Positions 27,442-37,185 of a stretch of 64,000 nt of DNA are shown piece after piece. Within the stretch, counting starts at the first letter, position 1; each line of letters starts with the position of its first letter. The notes beneath the pieces were generated by a model, which ran no database searches, had not been told where the DNA came from, and worked only from the letters and a program-made list of their open reading frames with translations. The stretch is from Methylibium sp965279545 (GTDB taxonomy: Bacteria > Pseudomonadota > Gammaproteobacteria > Burkholderiales > Burkholderiaceae_C). A program made the position numbers and the translations under genes. The DNA is taken from positions 2,046,001-2,110,000 of the forward strand of contig NZ_OZ257250.1 of assembly GCF_965279545.1 (NCBI RefSeq), in the 5' to 3' direction.

Positions 27442-28762
27442 CGCGGCGCGCCCGCTCGCCGCGCCAGCGACCCGGCCGCTGCGCGTGGCGGTCGTGGGCG
27501 GCGGCTGGGCCGGCCTGAGCGCGGCCGTGGAGGCCGCCTCGCTCGGCCACCAGGTCACGCTGACGGAAATGGCACCGACGCTCGGCGGGCGAGCCAGGCG
27601 GCTGCCGCTCCAGGCGGACGGCCTGGCCCTCGACAACGGCCAGCACATCCTGATCGGTGCGTACCGCGCCACGCTGGCGCTGCTGAAAACCGTGGGCGTC
27701 GACGAACGGCAGGTGCTGCGGCGCCTGCCGCTGTCGCTGACCGACGTGTCGGGCCGCGGCCTGTCGCTGCCGCCCGGACCCGCTTTGCCCGCCTTCGTGC
27801 GTGGCGTGCTCGCGGCACGCGGCTGGTCGCTGCGCGAACGCCTTGCCTTGCTGCGCGCGGCGAGCGGCTGGTTGCTGCGCGGCTTCCGTTGCGATCCGCG
27901 CCTGACGGTGGCCGCACTCACCGCCCCGCTGCCGGCCGCGGTGCGCCGCGCGCTGATCGAGCCGCTGTGCGTGGCCGCGCTGAACACGCCGGCGAGCCAG
28001 GCGAGCGCACGGGTCTTCCTGCGCGTGCTGCGCGACGCGCTGTTCGCCGGCCCGGGCGCGTCGGACCTGCTGCTGCCGCGCGTGGACCTCGGTGCACTGT
28101 GGCCGGATGCCGCGGCAACCTGGCTGCGCGCTCACGGCGCTCGGCTGCATGCGGGACGCCGCGTGGGCGCGCTGGAGCGCGACGGCGGCGCCTGGCGGGT
28201 CGACGGCGAGACCGTCGATCGCGTGGTGCTGGCCTGCAGCGCAATCGAAGCGACACGACTGGTCGGCCCGCACAACGCGGCGTGGGCCGCATGCGCCGGC
28301 GACCTGCGCTACGAGCCCATCGTCACCGTGCTGCTGCGCGCGCCCGGCATCCGCCTGCCGGCACCGATGCTGGCCCTCGACGCGAGCGATGCAACGCCGG
28401 CGCAGTACGTGTTCGACCTCGGCCAGCTGCGCGACACGGTGCGCGAGCCCGCCGCCGCCGGCACGCTGGCCTTCGTGATCAGCGGTGCAGCCGACTGCAT
28501 CGCACGCGGGCTCGACGCGACGGCCGAGGCGGTCCGCGTGCAGGCCGTCACGCAGCTCGGCACGCTGCTGCCGCAGGCGCCGCAGCTGCTGCGCGTCCTT
28601 TGCGAGAAGCGCGCCACCTTTCTCTGCACGCCGGGCCTGCAACGTCCGGGGGGGGCACCGGCGCCCGGGCTGCTCGCGGCGGGCGACTACATCGACGGGC
28701 CCTACCCGGCCACGCTCGAGGGCGCGGTGCGCTCCGGGCTGGCGGCCGCGCGAGCCCTCTAG
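27431..28762 (+). CDS. hpnE: Hydroxysqualene dehydroxylase HpnE (FAD-dependent)
   Basis: 443 residues, amine-oxidase/phytoene-desaturase fold. The N-terminal dinucleotide-binding motif is VAVVGGGWAGLSAAVEA, followed by the acidic strand-end Glu in LTEMAP and GGRARRL. The C-terminal FAD motif shows as LLAAGDYIDGPYPATLEGAV. It reduces hydroxysqualene to squalene. GTG at 27431 overlaps hpnD by 11 bp. Its TAG stop (28760-28762) overlaps the stop of the convergent helicase gene by 4 bp, leaving no space for an intervening terminator. Confidence 0.93.
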   Translation: MSASAARPLAAPATRPLRVAVVGGGWAGLSAAVEAASLGHQVTLTEMAPTLGGRARRLPLQADGLALDNGQHILIGAYRATLALLKTVGVDERQVLRRLPLSLTDVSGRGLSLPPGPALPAFVRGVLAARGWSLRERLALLRAASGWLLRGFRCDPRLTVAALTAPLPAAVRRALIEPLCVAALNTPASQASARVFLRVLRDALFAGPGASDLLLPRVDLGALWPDAAATWLRAHGARLHAGRRVGALERDGGAWRVDGETVDRVVLACSAIEATRLVGPHNAAWAACAGDLRYEPIVTVLLRAPGIRLPAPMLALDASDATPAQYVFDLGQLRDTVREPAAAGTLAFVISGAADCIARGLDATAEAVRVQAVTQLGTLLPQAPQLLRVLCEKRATFLCTPGLQRPGGAPAPGLLAAGDYIDGPYPATLEGAVRSGLAAARAL

Positions 28763-31700
28763 AGTTCGATCACCGCCCCGGCGCCGGTGATGAAGGCGGC
28801 GCGCACGGCCTCGCCCGGCTGCAATGCCTGCACGGCGTCGCGGTAGCCCGCGAGCTGTTCGCGATAGGCCTCGATCGCCTGCGGCGCATGCTGCAGCTTG
28901 TAGTCCAGCACCCACCACTCGGGGCCACCGGGCGTGCGCAAGGCCACCAGGCGGTCGATGCGCAGCGCGGCACCGCGCCATGCGATCGCCACTTCGTTGC
29001 CCGACCACTGCAATGCGCTGCGGTCGAAGAAGCGCGCGCAGGCCGGGCTGCCCAGCACCACCGCCGCGAGCGCTGCCACGCGCGCCGCCGCACCGGCAGG
29101 CAGTGCGAACTCCAGGGCCGCGGCCGCGGCGGCGGCATCGAGCGCGGCGGCCTCGGGCAGCCACTCGAGCACGCGGTGCACGGCGCGGCCGAGCCGTGCG
29201 GCCTCGCTGCTGTCGTTCTCCGGGGTGTCTGCCGTGATCGGCTCCCACCCGCTCACGCGCGGCAGGCCGAGCAGCGTGACGCCAGTGCCGGTCGACGCGG
29301 CGCCGGTGGCCGCATCGGCGTCGGCTGCCACAACAGGAGTCCGCGAGGCCGCGCCCGCGTCGGCCAGACGCTGCCAGGCGCTGCGCCCTCCCGGTGCACG
29401 AAACGGCGCGGTCGCGCTCAAGACCAACTGCTCGCGTGCCCGCGTCATCGCAACGTAGAGCGCATTGAGTTCTTCGCGCGCGCGGCCGGCCTGCTCCGCC
29501 GCCATCAACCCGCGCAGCGAGGGCGGGCAGCGCGACTCGCTGGCGACGAAGGCACAGCAGCTCGGGTGGGCGGCGTCGGCCGGCCAGTCGATCAGCAGCG
29601 TCGCGGTCTCCGACCTGGTCGGTTCGGGGGTCGTGTCGATCACGAACACCGCGCGCGCCTCCAGGCCCTTGGCGCCGTGGATCGTCAGCAACTGCACGGC
29701 GTCGGCCGCGCTCTGCGGCGGCAGCAGCACGCGCCGGCGCTTGAGCGCGCGCACGAAGTTGTAGGGCGTGGCGTGGCGCGCGCCATCGAGCAGCAGCGAC
29801 TGCGCCAGCAAGGCGTCGATCGCCGCCAGCACGAGCGCTCGCCCCGCCGGCGGCACGACCGCGGCGTAGCGCTCGCGCACCTCGCCCTCGGCGACGATGC
29901 GGTCGAGCAGGTCGTGCGGCGGCAGGCTCGCAGCGGCCTGTGCCCAGCCCGGCCACAAGGCGCGGGCCCGGTCCAGGGCGGCGCTGCCGGCGCCCGCCCC
30001 CCGAAGCAGGGCCTCGCTCCAGGCGCTGTTCACCGCCCGCGCCGCCAGCGCCAGCGCGATCAGGTCGTCATCGCTTGCACCGAACAGCGGGCTCTTCAAG
30101 GCCTGGGCAAGCGACAGGTCGTGCGAGGGCGAGGCGAGCGCGTCGAGCAGCGCCACCAGGTCACGCACCTCGGGCGAACTCACCAGCTCGCGCTGTTCGG
30201 GCGTGGCATGGGGAAGGCCGTGCTCGCGCAAGGCCTGCGCCACCAGGGCCAGCGGCGCGCGCTTGCGGCACAGCACCTGGATGTCGCCAGGCGCAAAGCC
30301 CTGATGCTGCAGCAGCTGCGCGATCTGCGCCGCGACCTGGCGCGCCTCGACGAGCCGCAAGGCCTCCTCGGGTTCGATGCGCGGCGTGGCGAGGCTGTCG
30401 CGCCAGCCCGCTGCGGCGTCCTGGCCGCCTTTCGCCGGCCGCGGCAGCACCGGCAGCAGCGCCACCTCGCCGCGCGGTTCGCCCACGTCGGTGGTGTGGG
30501 CCCGGAAGTCGGTGAACTCGCCGTCGGCCTGCGCGCGCTCGAACACGGCATTGAGCACGGCCAGCACCTGCGGCGCGTTGCGGCGCGTGTGGTCGCAGGC
30601 GAGGTGAACGCCCCCCAGCGCTTCGGCCACGAAGTCGCGCGCCTGCGCGAACACGCGCGGGTCGGCACGGCGAAAGCGGTAGATGCTCTGCTTCGGATCG
30701 CCGACGATGAAGACCGACAGCGGCTGCCGGCCGCTGGCGCCGCCGCCGGCGCCGGCATAGCCGCTGAGCCAGGCATCGAGCGTGCGCCACTGCAGCGGGC
30801 TGGTGTCCTGGAACTCGTCGATCAGCAGGTGGCGCACGCGGGCGTCGAGCCGCTGCTGCACCCAGCCGGCCAGCTCGGCATCGGCCAGCAGGTGCTCGGC
30901 ACAGGCTTCCAGATCGGCCATGTCGGCCAGCCCGCGTTCGCGCTTGAGCTCGCGGTAGCAGGCGAGCAGCACGCGCGCCAGTCGCACCAGGCGCGCGTGC
31001 GTTTCATGCGCGTCCTGTTGCGCGCCGGCTTCGGCGATGCGCTGCAGGACATCGGCCGCTTCGTTCAAACCCGGCGCATCGATCTGCTTGCGCAGCTCGC
31101 CGGATTTCGTGAAGAGCGCCTGCCAGGCGGCGTCGAAACCGGCCTGCGGGTCGGCATCGAGTTGCACCAGCGCCTGTTCGAGCGCGGCACCGGCATCGCG
31201 CGCCTTCTTCCCGCCGGCAGCGCCGAGCGCCCCCGCCAGCGAGACGAGATCCGCGCGCAGCGCCGGCTGGGCGAGCCAGTGCGCCGGCCGGGCCAGGCCG
31301 TGGAACTGCGGCCACAGCGCCGCGGCCGACGCAACGCTTTCGTCGAGCACCCCCGCCGCATCGGCGCGCTCGATCTCGACGCGCTGATCGAGCGCGGCTT
31401 CGAGCCACTGCTGCGCCGTGTGGCGGCCGCGTTCGCTCACCAGGGCGGTGAAATCCTCGCGCAAGGCGGCATCGGCCGCCACTGCCGACAGGAAACGCCG
31501 CCAGTACTGCGGCTGCAGGTCGCTGCGCTCCTCGAGCAGGTCGACCTCGGACTGCAGGCCCAGCGGCTCCAGCAGTGCCAGCGGTGCGGCACGCAGCAGC
31601 TGGCTGAACCAGCCGTGGAAGGTGCGGATCTCGACCGCGCGGCCGCCGTCCAGCAGCCGTTCGTAGAGGGTGGCCAACCGGGGCGCGAGCAGGGCCGCTT

Positions 31701-32019
31701 CCTGCAGCGTGCAGCCGCGCTCGACGAGCGCGCGCTCACGGGCGATCGCGTCGGCCCGCGCAAATTCATGCAGCCAGTCCTGCAGGCGCTCGCGCATCTC
31801 GCCGGCCGCCTTGCGGGTGAAGGTGATCGCGAGGATTTCCTGCGGCTCGGCGCCATCGAGCAAGGCACGCAGGATGCGCGACACGAGCATCCACGTCTTG
31901 CCGGCACCGGCGCAGGCCTCGACCACGACGCTGCGGCGCGGGTCGCAGGCGACGCGGTAGAAGACCGACGGCGCGACCAGCGCGCCGTCGATGCGGTAGG
32001 CGAGCGCTGCGGCGCTCAC
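28759..32019 (-). CDS. UvrD/AddA-like helicase-nuclease of DNA double-strand break repair
   Basis: 1086 residues, SF1A helicase. Walker A is EACAGAGKTWML near residues 33-44; motif Ia follows as AITFTRKAAGEMRERL; motif II is LLIDEFQDTSPLQW; motif III GDPKQSIYRFRRADP; motifs V-VI LTIHGAKGLEARAVFV and YVAMTRAREQLVL. The C-terminal domain keeps the RecB-type nuclease core (EWWVLDYKLQHAP near the end). GTG 32019 overlaps the stop of the upstream nuclease gene (GTGA), so the two are translationally coupled. Together they probably process double-strand ends for RecA loading, in the place of RecBCD. Confidence 0.9.
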   Translation of the reverse strand: MSAAALAYRIDGALVAPSVFYRVACDPRRSVVVEACAGAGKTWMLVSRILRALLDGAEPQEILAITFTRKAAGEMRERLQDWLHEFARADAIARERALVERGCTLQEAALLAPRLATLYERLLDGGRAVEIRTFHGWFSQLLRAAPLALLEPLGLQSEVDLLEERSDLQPQYWRRFLSAVAADAALREDFTALVSERGRHTAQQWLEAALDQRVEIERADAAGVLDESVASAAALWPQFHGLARPAHWLAQPALRADLVSLAGALGAAGGKKARDAGAALEQALVQLDADPQAGFDAAWQALFTKSGELRKQIDAPGLNEAADVLQRIAEAGAQQDAHETHARLVRLARVLLACYRELKRERGLADMADLEACAEHLLADAELAGWVQQRLDARVRHLLIDEFQDTSPLQWRTLDAWLSGYAGAGGGASGRQPLSVFIVGDPKQSIYRFRRADPRVFAQARDFVAEALGGVHLACDHTRRNAPQVLAVLNAVFERAQADGEFTDFRAHTTDVGEPRGEVALLPVLPRPAKGGQDAAAGWRDSLATPRIEPEEALRLVEARQVAAQIAQLLQHQGFAPGDIQVLCRKRAPLALVAQALREHGLPHATPEQRELVSSPEVRDLVALLDALASPSHDLSLAQALKSPLFGASDDDLIALALAARAVNSAWSEALLRGAGAGSAALDRARALWPGWAQAAASLPPHDLLDRIVAEGEVRERYAAVVPPAGRALVLAAIDALLAQSLLLDGARHATPYNFVRALKRRRVLLPPQSAADAVQLLTIHGAKGLEARAVFVIDTTPEPTRSETATLLIDWPADAAHPSCCAFVASESRCPPSLRGLMAAEQAGRAREELNALYVAMTRAREQLVLSATAPFRAPGGRSAWQRLADAGAASRTPVVAADADAATGAASTGTGVTLLGLPRVSGWEPITADTPENDSSEAARLGRAVHRVLEWLPEAAALDAAAAAAALEFALPAGAAARVAALAAVVLGSPACARFFDRSALQWSGNEVAIAWRGAALRIDRLVALRTPGGPEWWVLDYKLQHAPQAIEAYREQLAGYRDAVQALQPGEAVRAAFITGAGAVIEL

Positions 32020-34604
32020 CGCCTGCCCTCGCCCCAATGGTCGCGCCGGCACAGGCCGCGTGCGCTGCAGTACTCGCAGGCGCTGCCCTCGCCGAGCGCG
32101 GGCAGCGGAGCACCGGCGCGCAGGCGCGTGAAGTCGGCGGCGATGCCTTCGAGCAGCGTCACGGCGCTGTCGGCCACGTTCGCATGCGGCAGCAGGCTCA
32201 CGCCCTCGCGCCCGTCGAGCGACAGGTAGGCCGCCTGCACACCGCCCGGCGGAGCGCCGCGCACCGCGCCCAGCAGCGCGGCATAGAAAGGCAGCTGGGT
32301 GTCCTCGGACGGCTGGCGCAGGCGTTCGCGCAGCAGACCGACGCCGGTGGTCTTGTAGTCGACGATGCGCTGCGCGCTGCGGCCGCCCTCGCCCGGCAGC
32401 GCGTCGACGCGGTCGAGCGTGCCGCGCAGGCGCAGGCCGGTCGCGACGAGCGCCTGCGGTTGCGCGCGCAGTTCCAGCTCGGTGTCGATCACGCTCAGGC
32501 CCTGCGCTTCTTCGGCATGCAGCCAGGCGAGATAGCGCGGCACCAGGTGCTCGAACCAGGCAGCGAACGGCAGGAAGTCGGCATCGTCGCGCGCCAGCAG
32601 CGCTTGCCGCTGCCGAGCGGCGCTGAGCAGCAGTGCTGCGTCCGCCGCCGGCGTGTCGGGCCGGCGCTGGCGGTGGAAGTCCTGCAGCACCGCGTGCAGC
32701 CAGGTGCCGTAATCGCGCTTGTCGAGCGCGTCGTCGAGTTCCTCGGCCTCGGCCAGGCCCAGCAGCCGCTGCGCGAAGTAGCGGTAGGGACAGGCGCGCA
32801 GCGCCTCGTAGGCGGTGGCATTGAGCGAATCGGGCAACAATTGCGGGGCCACCGGCAACGGCCGCGCCAGCGGGCGCGCCTCGACCGGCTGCGGCACGCG
32901 CGGCTCGGGCGCCGCGGCCACCGCGTGCCCGCCGATGAACTGCAATTGCAGCAGCAGCGGACTGGCCTGCAGCGGCTCGGCACCATCGCGCTGGCGATGC
33001 AGCAGCGTGAGCCTGGGTGCACGCAGCAGCTGCGTGAACGCACGGCGCTCGCCTTCGCGACGCTGTGCGCTGGACGGCAGCCCGAACTCGCCGGCCAGCG
33101 CTTCGCCGAGCAGGGGCTGCGGCGCGGGCTGCGCGCCGAGGTGGGCCGCGTCGGCGCCGGGGCAGACGACTGCGGCGAACGGCCGCAGCATCGCGCGCGC
33201 CAACGGCGTGATCACCACCGGCGCGGCGCCCTCGGCACGAGCGAGCGGCGGCTCGAACGACACCGCCTCCAGCACGCCATCGACCCAGTCGCGAAAATCG
33301 CCCGCATCGAACAGCGCGCGGGCCGACTGCTGCGCCCAGGCGCTGCCGGCCCCCGGCTCGTTGCGGCAGCGCAGGGCATCGACCACCTGCGCACCGGCGG
33401 CGTCGAGCAGCAGCGCATCCCACAACTGCGCGCGCGCCAGGGCTTCACGCAGGCGCTGCAGCCATTCGCCCAGGGCCAGCCGACGACCGACGCGCAAGGG
33501 TTCGCTGAGCGTGAGCCACTGCTGCCACAGCGCGAGCGCATCGGCACCCAGCCGTGCCGGATCGACCTGGCGCAGCACGGTGACGCCGTCGCGGCGCCAT
33601 GCGGTATCGAGCGCGGCGCGGCCATCCCAGTGGCGCGGCGTCGAGGCCAGCCAGTCGAGCAGCTCGTCGGTCGCGGCGCGCGCATGCACGGCGCGCAGCA
33701 GGCCCACCACGCCAGCGCCCGCGCGGGTGGTCGAGAGCTTCCAGCCGGTCTCGTCGCTCAGCGGCACCTGCTGGCGCTCCAGCAAGGCGCGCACGCGACG
33801 CAACAGCACGCGGTCGAGTGCAATCAACGCCACCGGCTGTTCGCCCCGCGCCAGGTGGGTGAGCACCTGGGCCGCCGTGCGCTGCGCCTCGTCCTCGAGA
33901 TCGGCGCATTCGGCCACCTGCACGGCGGCGGACGACACGACGGCGGCGGACAGCGGCAGGTCCGCATCCAGCCACAACACGGGCACCGGCAGCGGCGCGG
34001 CAGCCTGGGCCAGCAAGGACTCGACGACGGGATCGGCCGATCCGGCGCGCAAGGCCACCCATCCGGCCGGTGCCAGCGCATGCATCGCGTCGGCCGACGC
34101 CGTGCCGGCCGTGTTCGACCATTCGAGTGCGAGCCGCGCCAGCGCGCGCTCCTGGATACCGGGGCCGGCCGGCACGGCCAGCGCGGCACGGGCCCGGTCC
34201 AGCCAGGCCGCGCGCTGCGAAGGCGGCAGTGCGAGTCGCACACGGGCCAGCGCCTGTGCTGTTTCATCGACGCGGGCAACGGCCAGCGCGAAGCCGCGCG
34301 GATCGCGCCGCGGCCAGTCGGGCGCGCGCTCCCGCAGCAACTGCGCCGCCTGCAGCGGGTCGGCCACCGGATCGAACGCGACCTCACCCGGCGCCGGTGC
34401 CGGCGGCGGCCCGAGCGAGCGCGCCAGCGTCTGCGTCGTCTCGAAACGCGGCATCCAGGGCGCCGGGTCCAGAGCGAGCCAGGCCGCACGTGCCAGTGGC
34501 AGGTGTTGGGCAAAGGGCAGCAGCACGATCAGGTCGCGCGACGCGAGCGCCTCGCGCTGTGCGAATGCCGCGATCTCGCGCACGAGGCGCAGCCAGCACC
34601 CCAT
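32016..34604 (-). CDS. AddB-like PD-(D/E)XK nuclease / inactivated helicase partner
   Basis: About 862 residues from ATG 34604. The N-terminus (LIVLLPFAQHLPLARAAW, MPRFETTQTLARSLG) and the body match the family often called probable DNA repair protein. The C-terminal RecB-like nuclease has IVDYKTTGVG. Conserved cysteines in RACPYRYFAQ and in CEYCSARGLC near the C-terminus are placed as in AddB iron-sulfur nucleases. No intact Walker A is seen. The start is uncertain: the frame stays open to 34868, but that region overlaps the divergent trxA promoter and start. It is coupled by a 4-bp overlap to the helicase gene. Confidence 0.85.
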   Translation of the reverse strand: MGCWLRLVREIAAFAQREALASRDLIVLLPFAQHLPLARAAWLALDPAPWMPRFETTQTLARSLGPPPAPAPGEVAFDPVADPLQAAQLLRERAPDWPRRDPRGFALAVARVDETAQALARVRLALPPSQRAAWLDRARAALAVPAGPGIQERALARLALEWSNTAGTASADAMHALAPAGWVALRAGSADPVVESLLAQAAAPLPVPVLWLDADLPLSAAVVSSAAVQVAECADLEDEAQRTAAQVLTHLARGEQPVALIALDRVLLRRVRALLERQQVPLSDETGWKLSTTRAGAGVVGLLRAVHARAATDELLDWLASTPRHWDGRAALDTAWRRDGVTVLRQVDPARLGADALALWQQWLTLSEPLRVGRRLALGEWLQRLREALARAQLWDALLLDAAGAQVVDALRCRNEPGAGSAWAQQSARALFDAGDFRDWVDGVLEAVSFEPPLARAEGAAPVVITPLARAMLRPFAAVVCPGADAAHLGAQPAPQPLLGEALAGEFGLPSSAQRREGERRAFTQLLRAPRLTLLHRQRDGAEPLQASPLLLQLQFIGGHAVAAAPEPRVPQPVEARPLARPLPVAPQLLPDSLNATAYEALRACPYRYFAQRLLGLAEAEELDDALDKRDYGTWLHAVLQDFHRQRRPDTPAADAALLLSAARQRQALLARDDADFLPFAAWFEHLVPRYLAWLHAEEAQGLSVIDTELELRAQPQALVATGLRLRGTLDRVDALPGEGGRSAQRIVDYKTTGVGLLRERLRQPSEDTQLPFYAALLGAVRGAPPGGVQAAYLSLDGREGVSLLPHANVADSAVTLLEGIAADFTRLRAGAPLPALGEGSACEYCSARGLCRRDHWGEGRR

Positions 34605-34800
34605 GACATCCAGGCCGGCCTCGAGCGTTGGAGCTGTGGCGTCGGGGGCGGATGTCGGATTCAGGGGCGGTGTCCTTCTATCGCCCCCATAGCGGACAGG
34701 GCTTGCGCCGCGGCGCGCACCAGGGGGCCTTGTGTCAAAATCATTGTGCCTTGGAGTTCGTGCGGACTGCGCACGACAGGCCCCAGCCGAAGGACCCATG

Positions 34801-35130
34801 ATGGCCAGCGAACTGATCAAACACGTCTCCGACGCGTCGTTCGACGACGACGTGCTCAAGTCCGGCACCCCGGTGCTGGTCGACTATTGGGCCGAGTGGT
34901 GCGGTCCGTGCAAGATGATTGCGCCCATCCTCGACGAGGTGGCCAAGGACTACGGCAGCAAGCTGCAGATCGCGAAGATGAACGTCGACGAGAACCGCGA
35001 CGTGCCGGCCAAGTTCGGCATCCGCGGCATTCCGACACTGATGCTGTTCAAGAACGGGCAACTGGCCGCCACCAAGGTCGGTGCCTTGAACAAATCGCAG
35101 TTGACCGCGTTCCTCGACGGCAACCTATAA
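34801..35130 (+). CDS. trxA: Thioredoxin 1
   Basis: 109 residues, identical in length to E. coli TrxA. The active site is WAEWCGPCKM with redox cysteines 34 and 37, and the cis-Pro motif appears as RGIPTLMLFKNG. It reduces protein disulfides in the cytoplasm with NADPH-thioredoxin reductase. ATG 34798 and 34801 are adjacent; the second is used because AGGA at 34790-34793 then has more normal spacing and it gives the canonical length. rho follows in the same direction, as in many Proteobacteria. Confidence 0.97.
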   Translation: MASELIKHVSDASFDDDVLKSGTPVLVDYWAEWCGPCKMIAPILDEVAKDYGSKLQIAKMNVDENRDVPAKFGIRGIPTLMLFKNGQLAATKVGALNKSQLTAFLDGNL

Positions 35131-35131
35131 T
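35101..35131 (+). promoter_or_regulatory. Candidate rho promoter inside the 3' end of trxA
   Basis: TTGACC (35101-35106) and TATAAT (35126-35131), separated by 19 bp. The -10 hexamer matches the consensus exactly and covers the trxA stop codon. Transcription would start about 230 bp upstream of rho. The long spacer lowers confidence. Confidence 0.5.
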
Positions 35132-35371
35132 CGTCTCAACCGTGCCGGAGCGAGGCCACCCGCCTGCTCCGAGCACCAGTGAGATTGCCGCCACGCTGCA
35201 TCCCGGCGCGTGGAGCCGGCACCCCCTCCCAGAACACGTTTCTTCCCGTCGATCGCGAAAGCGACCGACACCGGCCGCGAGCGGTCCGGGCCCTGCCGAA
35301 GTGCCCGCGTCCTCTCCACTCCAGTGGCACCCGTTGTCCGGGTGGTCACGCTTGCACCCGAGGTGCGCGCC
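35132..35371 (+). other. 240-bp untranslated leader of rho
   Basis: No convincing gene lies between trxA and rho. The segment contains an imperfect hairpin with GGAGC / GCTCC arms near 35145-35171 and a C-rich run further on. Rho of E. coli is autogenously attenuated in its leader; a C-rich, weakly structured leader here would allow the same control. This is inference from the family, not a demonstrated element. Confidence 0.5.
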
Positions 35372-36634
<1,263 letters not shown>

Positions 36635-36758
36635 GCCCCTGGCCTAAGTCGTTGATTCATGGCATAATTTCAGGCTTTCGCCATGGCGGAAAGTGCGCTG
36701 CATCGCCACAGTGGCAGCTCAGCGTGGCTCCCGCACCCAGACCCTGCGAGGATTCGAG

Positions 36759-37019
36759 ATGAAAGACGGCATTCACCCCAGCTACCGCGACGTGTGCTTC
36801 GTGGACCTCTCCAACGGCTTCAAGTTCGTGACGCGCTCCTGCGCCCAGACCCGCGAAACCGTCAAGATGGACGACGGCCGCGAGTTGCCGCTGTTCAAGC
36901 TCGAGACCACCAGCGAATCGCATCCGTTCTACACCGGCACCCAGAAGAGCGTCGACTCGCTGGGCGGCCGCGTCGAGAAGTTCCGCAACAAGTTCGCGCA
37001 CCTCAGCGCGAAGAAGTGA
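36759..37019 (+). CDS. rpmE2: 50S ribosomal protein L31, type B
   Basis: 86 residues starting MKDGIHPSYRDVCFVDLSNG, the type B (zinc-independent) form: the CxxC zinc site of type A L31 is missing, and the C-terminal SLGGRVEKFRNKF segment is conserved. It lies 124 bp after rho and is followed by a good intrinsic terminator. In many bacteria the type B form is induced under zinc limitation; here the rho-linked position suggests it may be the only or main L31, which cannot be tested from one window. Confidence 0.95.
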   Translation: MKDGIHPSYRDVCFVDLSNGFKFVTRSCAQTRETVKMDDGRELPLFKLETTSESHPFYTGTQKSVDSLGGRVEKFRNKFAHLSAKK

Positions 37020-37038
37020 TGCCGGTTCGTATCCGCGC

Positions 37039-37063
37039 AAAGGCAGCCTCGGCTGCCTTTTTT
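37039..37063 (+). terminator. Rho-independent terminator after rpmE2
   Basis: Stem AAAGGCAGCC / GGCTGCCTTT with a 2-nt loop (TC), followed by TTT. This classical intrinsic terminator is 20 bp after the rpmE2 stop and closes the trxA-rho-rpmE2 region. Confidence 0.85.
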
Positions 37064-37185
37064 GTTGCCCTCGCGGGGGCGAATGCCCGGGCCGCGGCGC
37101 GGCCCGACGTGCCGCGAAAGACCTCGCGTTGCGGTCAGCCGGTTTTGCTGCAAGATGCAGGGTCGCCGTCGCCAGCCCCCCTGTC

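Noticed and set aside
27889..32229. 1446-codon plus-strand frame covering hpnE and the helicase region
   Set aside because: Crosses two real genes and lacks recognisable domains; codon bias is that of an antisense frame.
34605..34868. Longer N-terminus of the AddB-like protein
   Set aside because: It would overlap the trxA start and its ribosome binding site, and the residues do not resemble the family N-terminus; kept as a stated uncertainty only.
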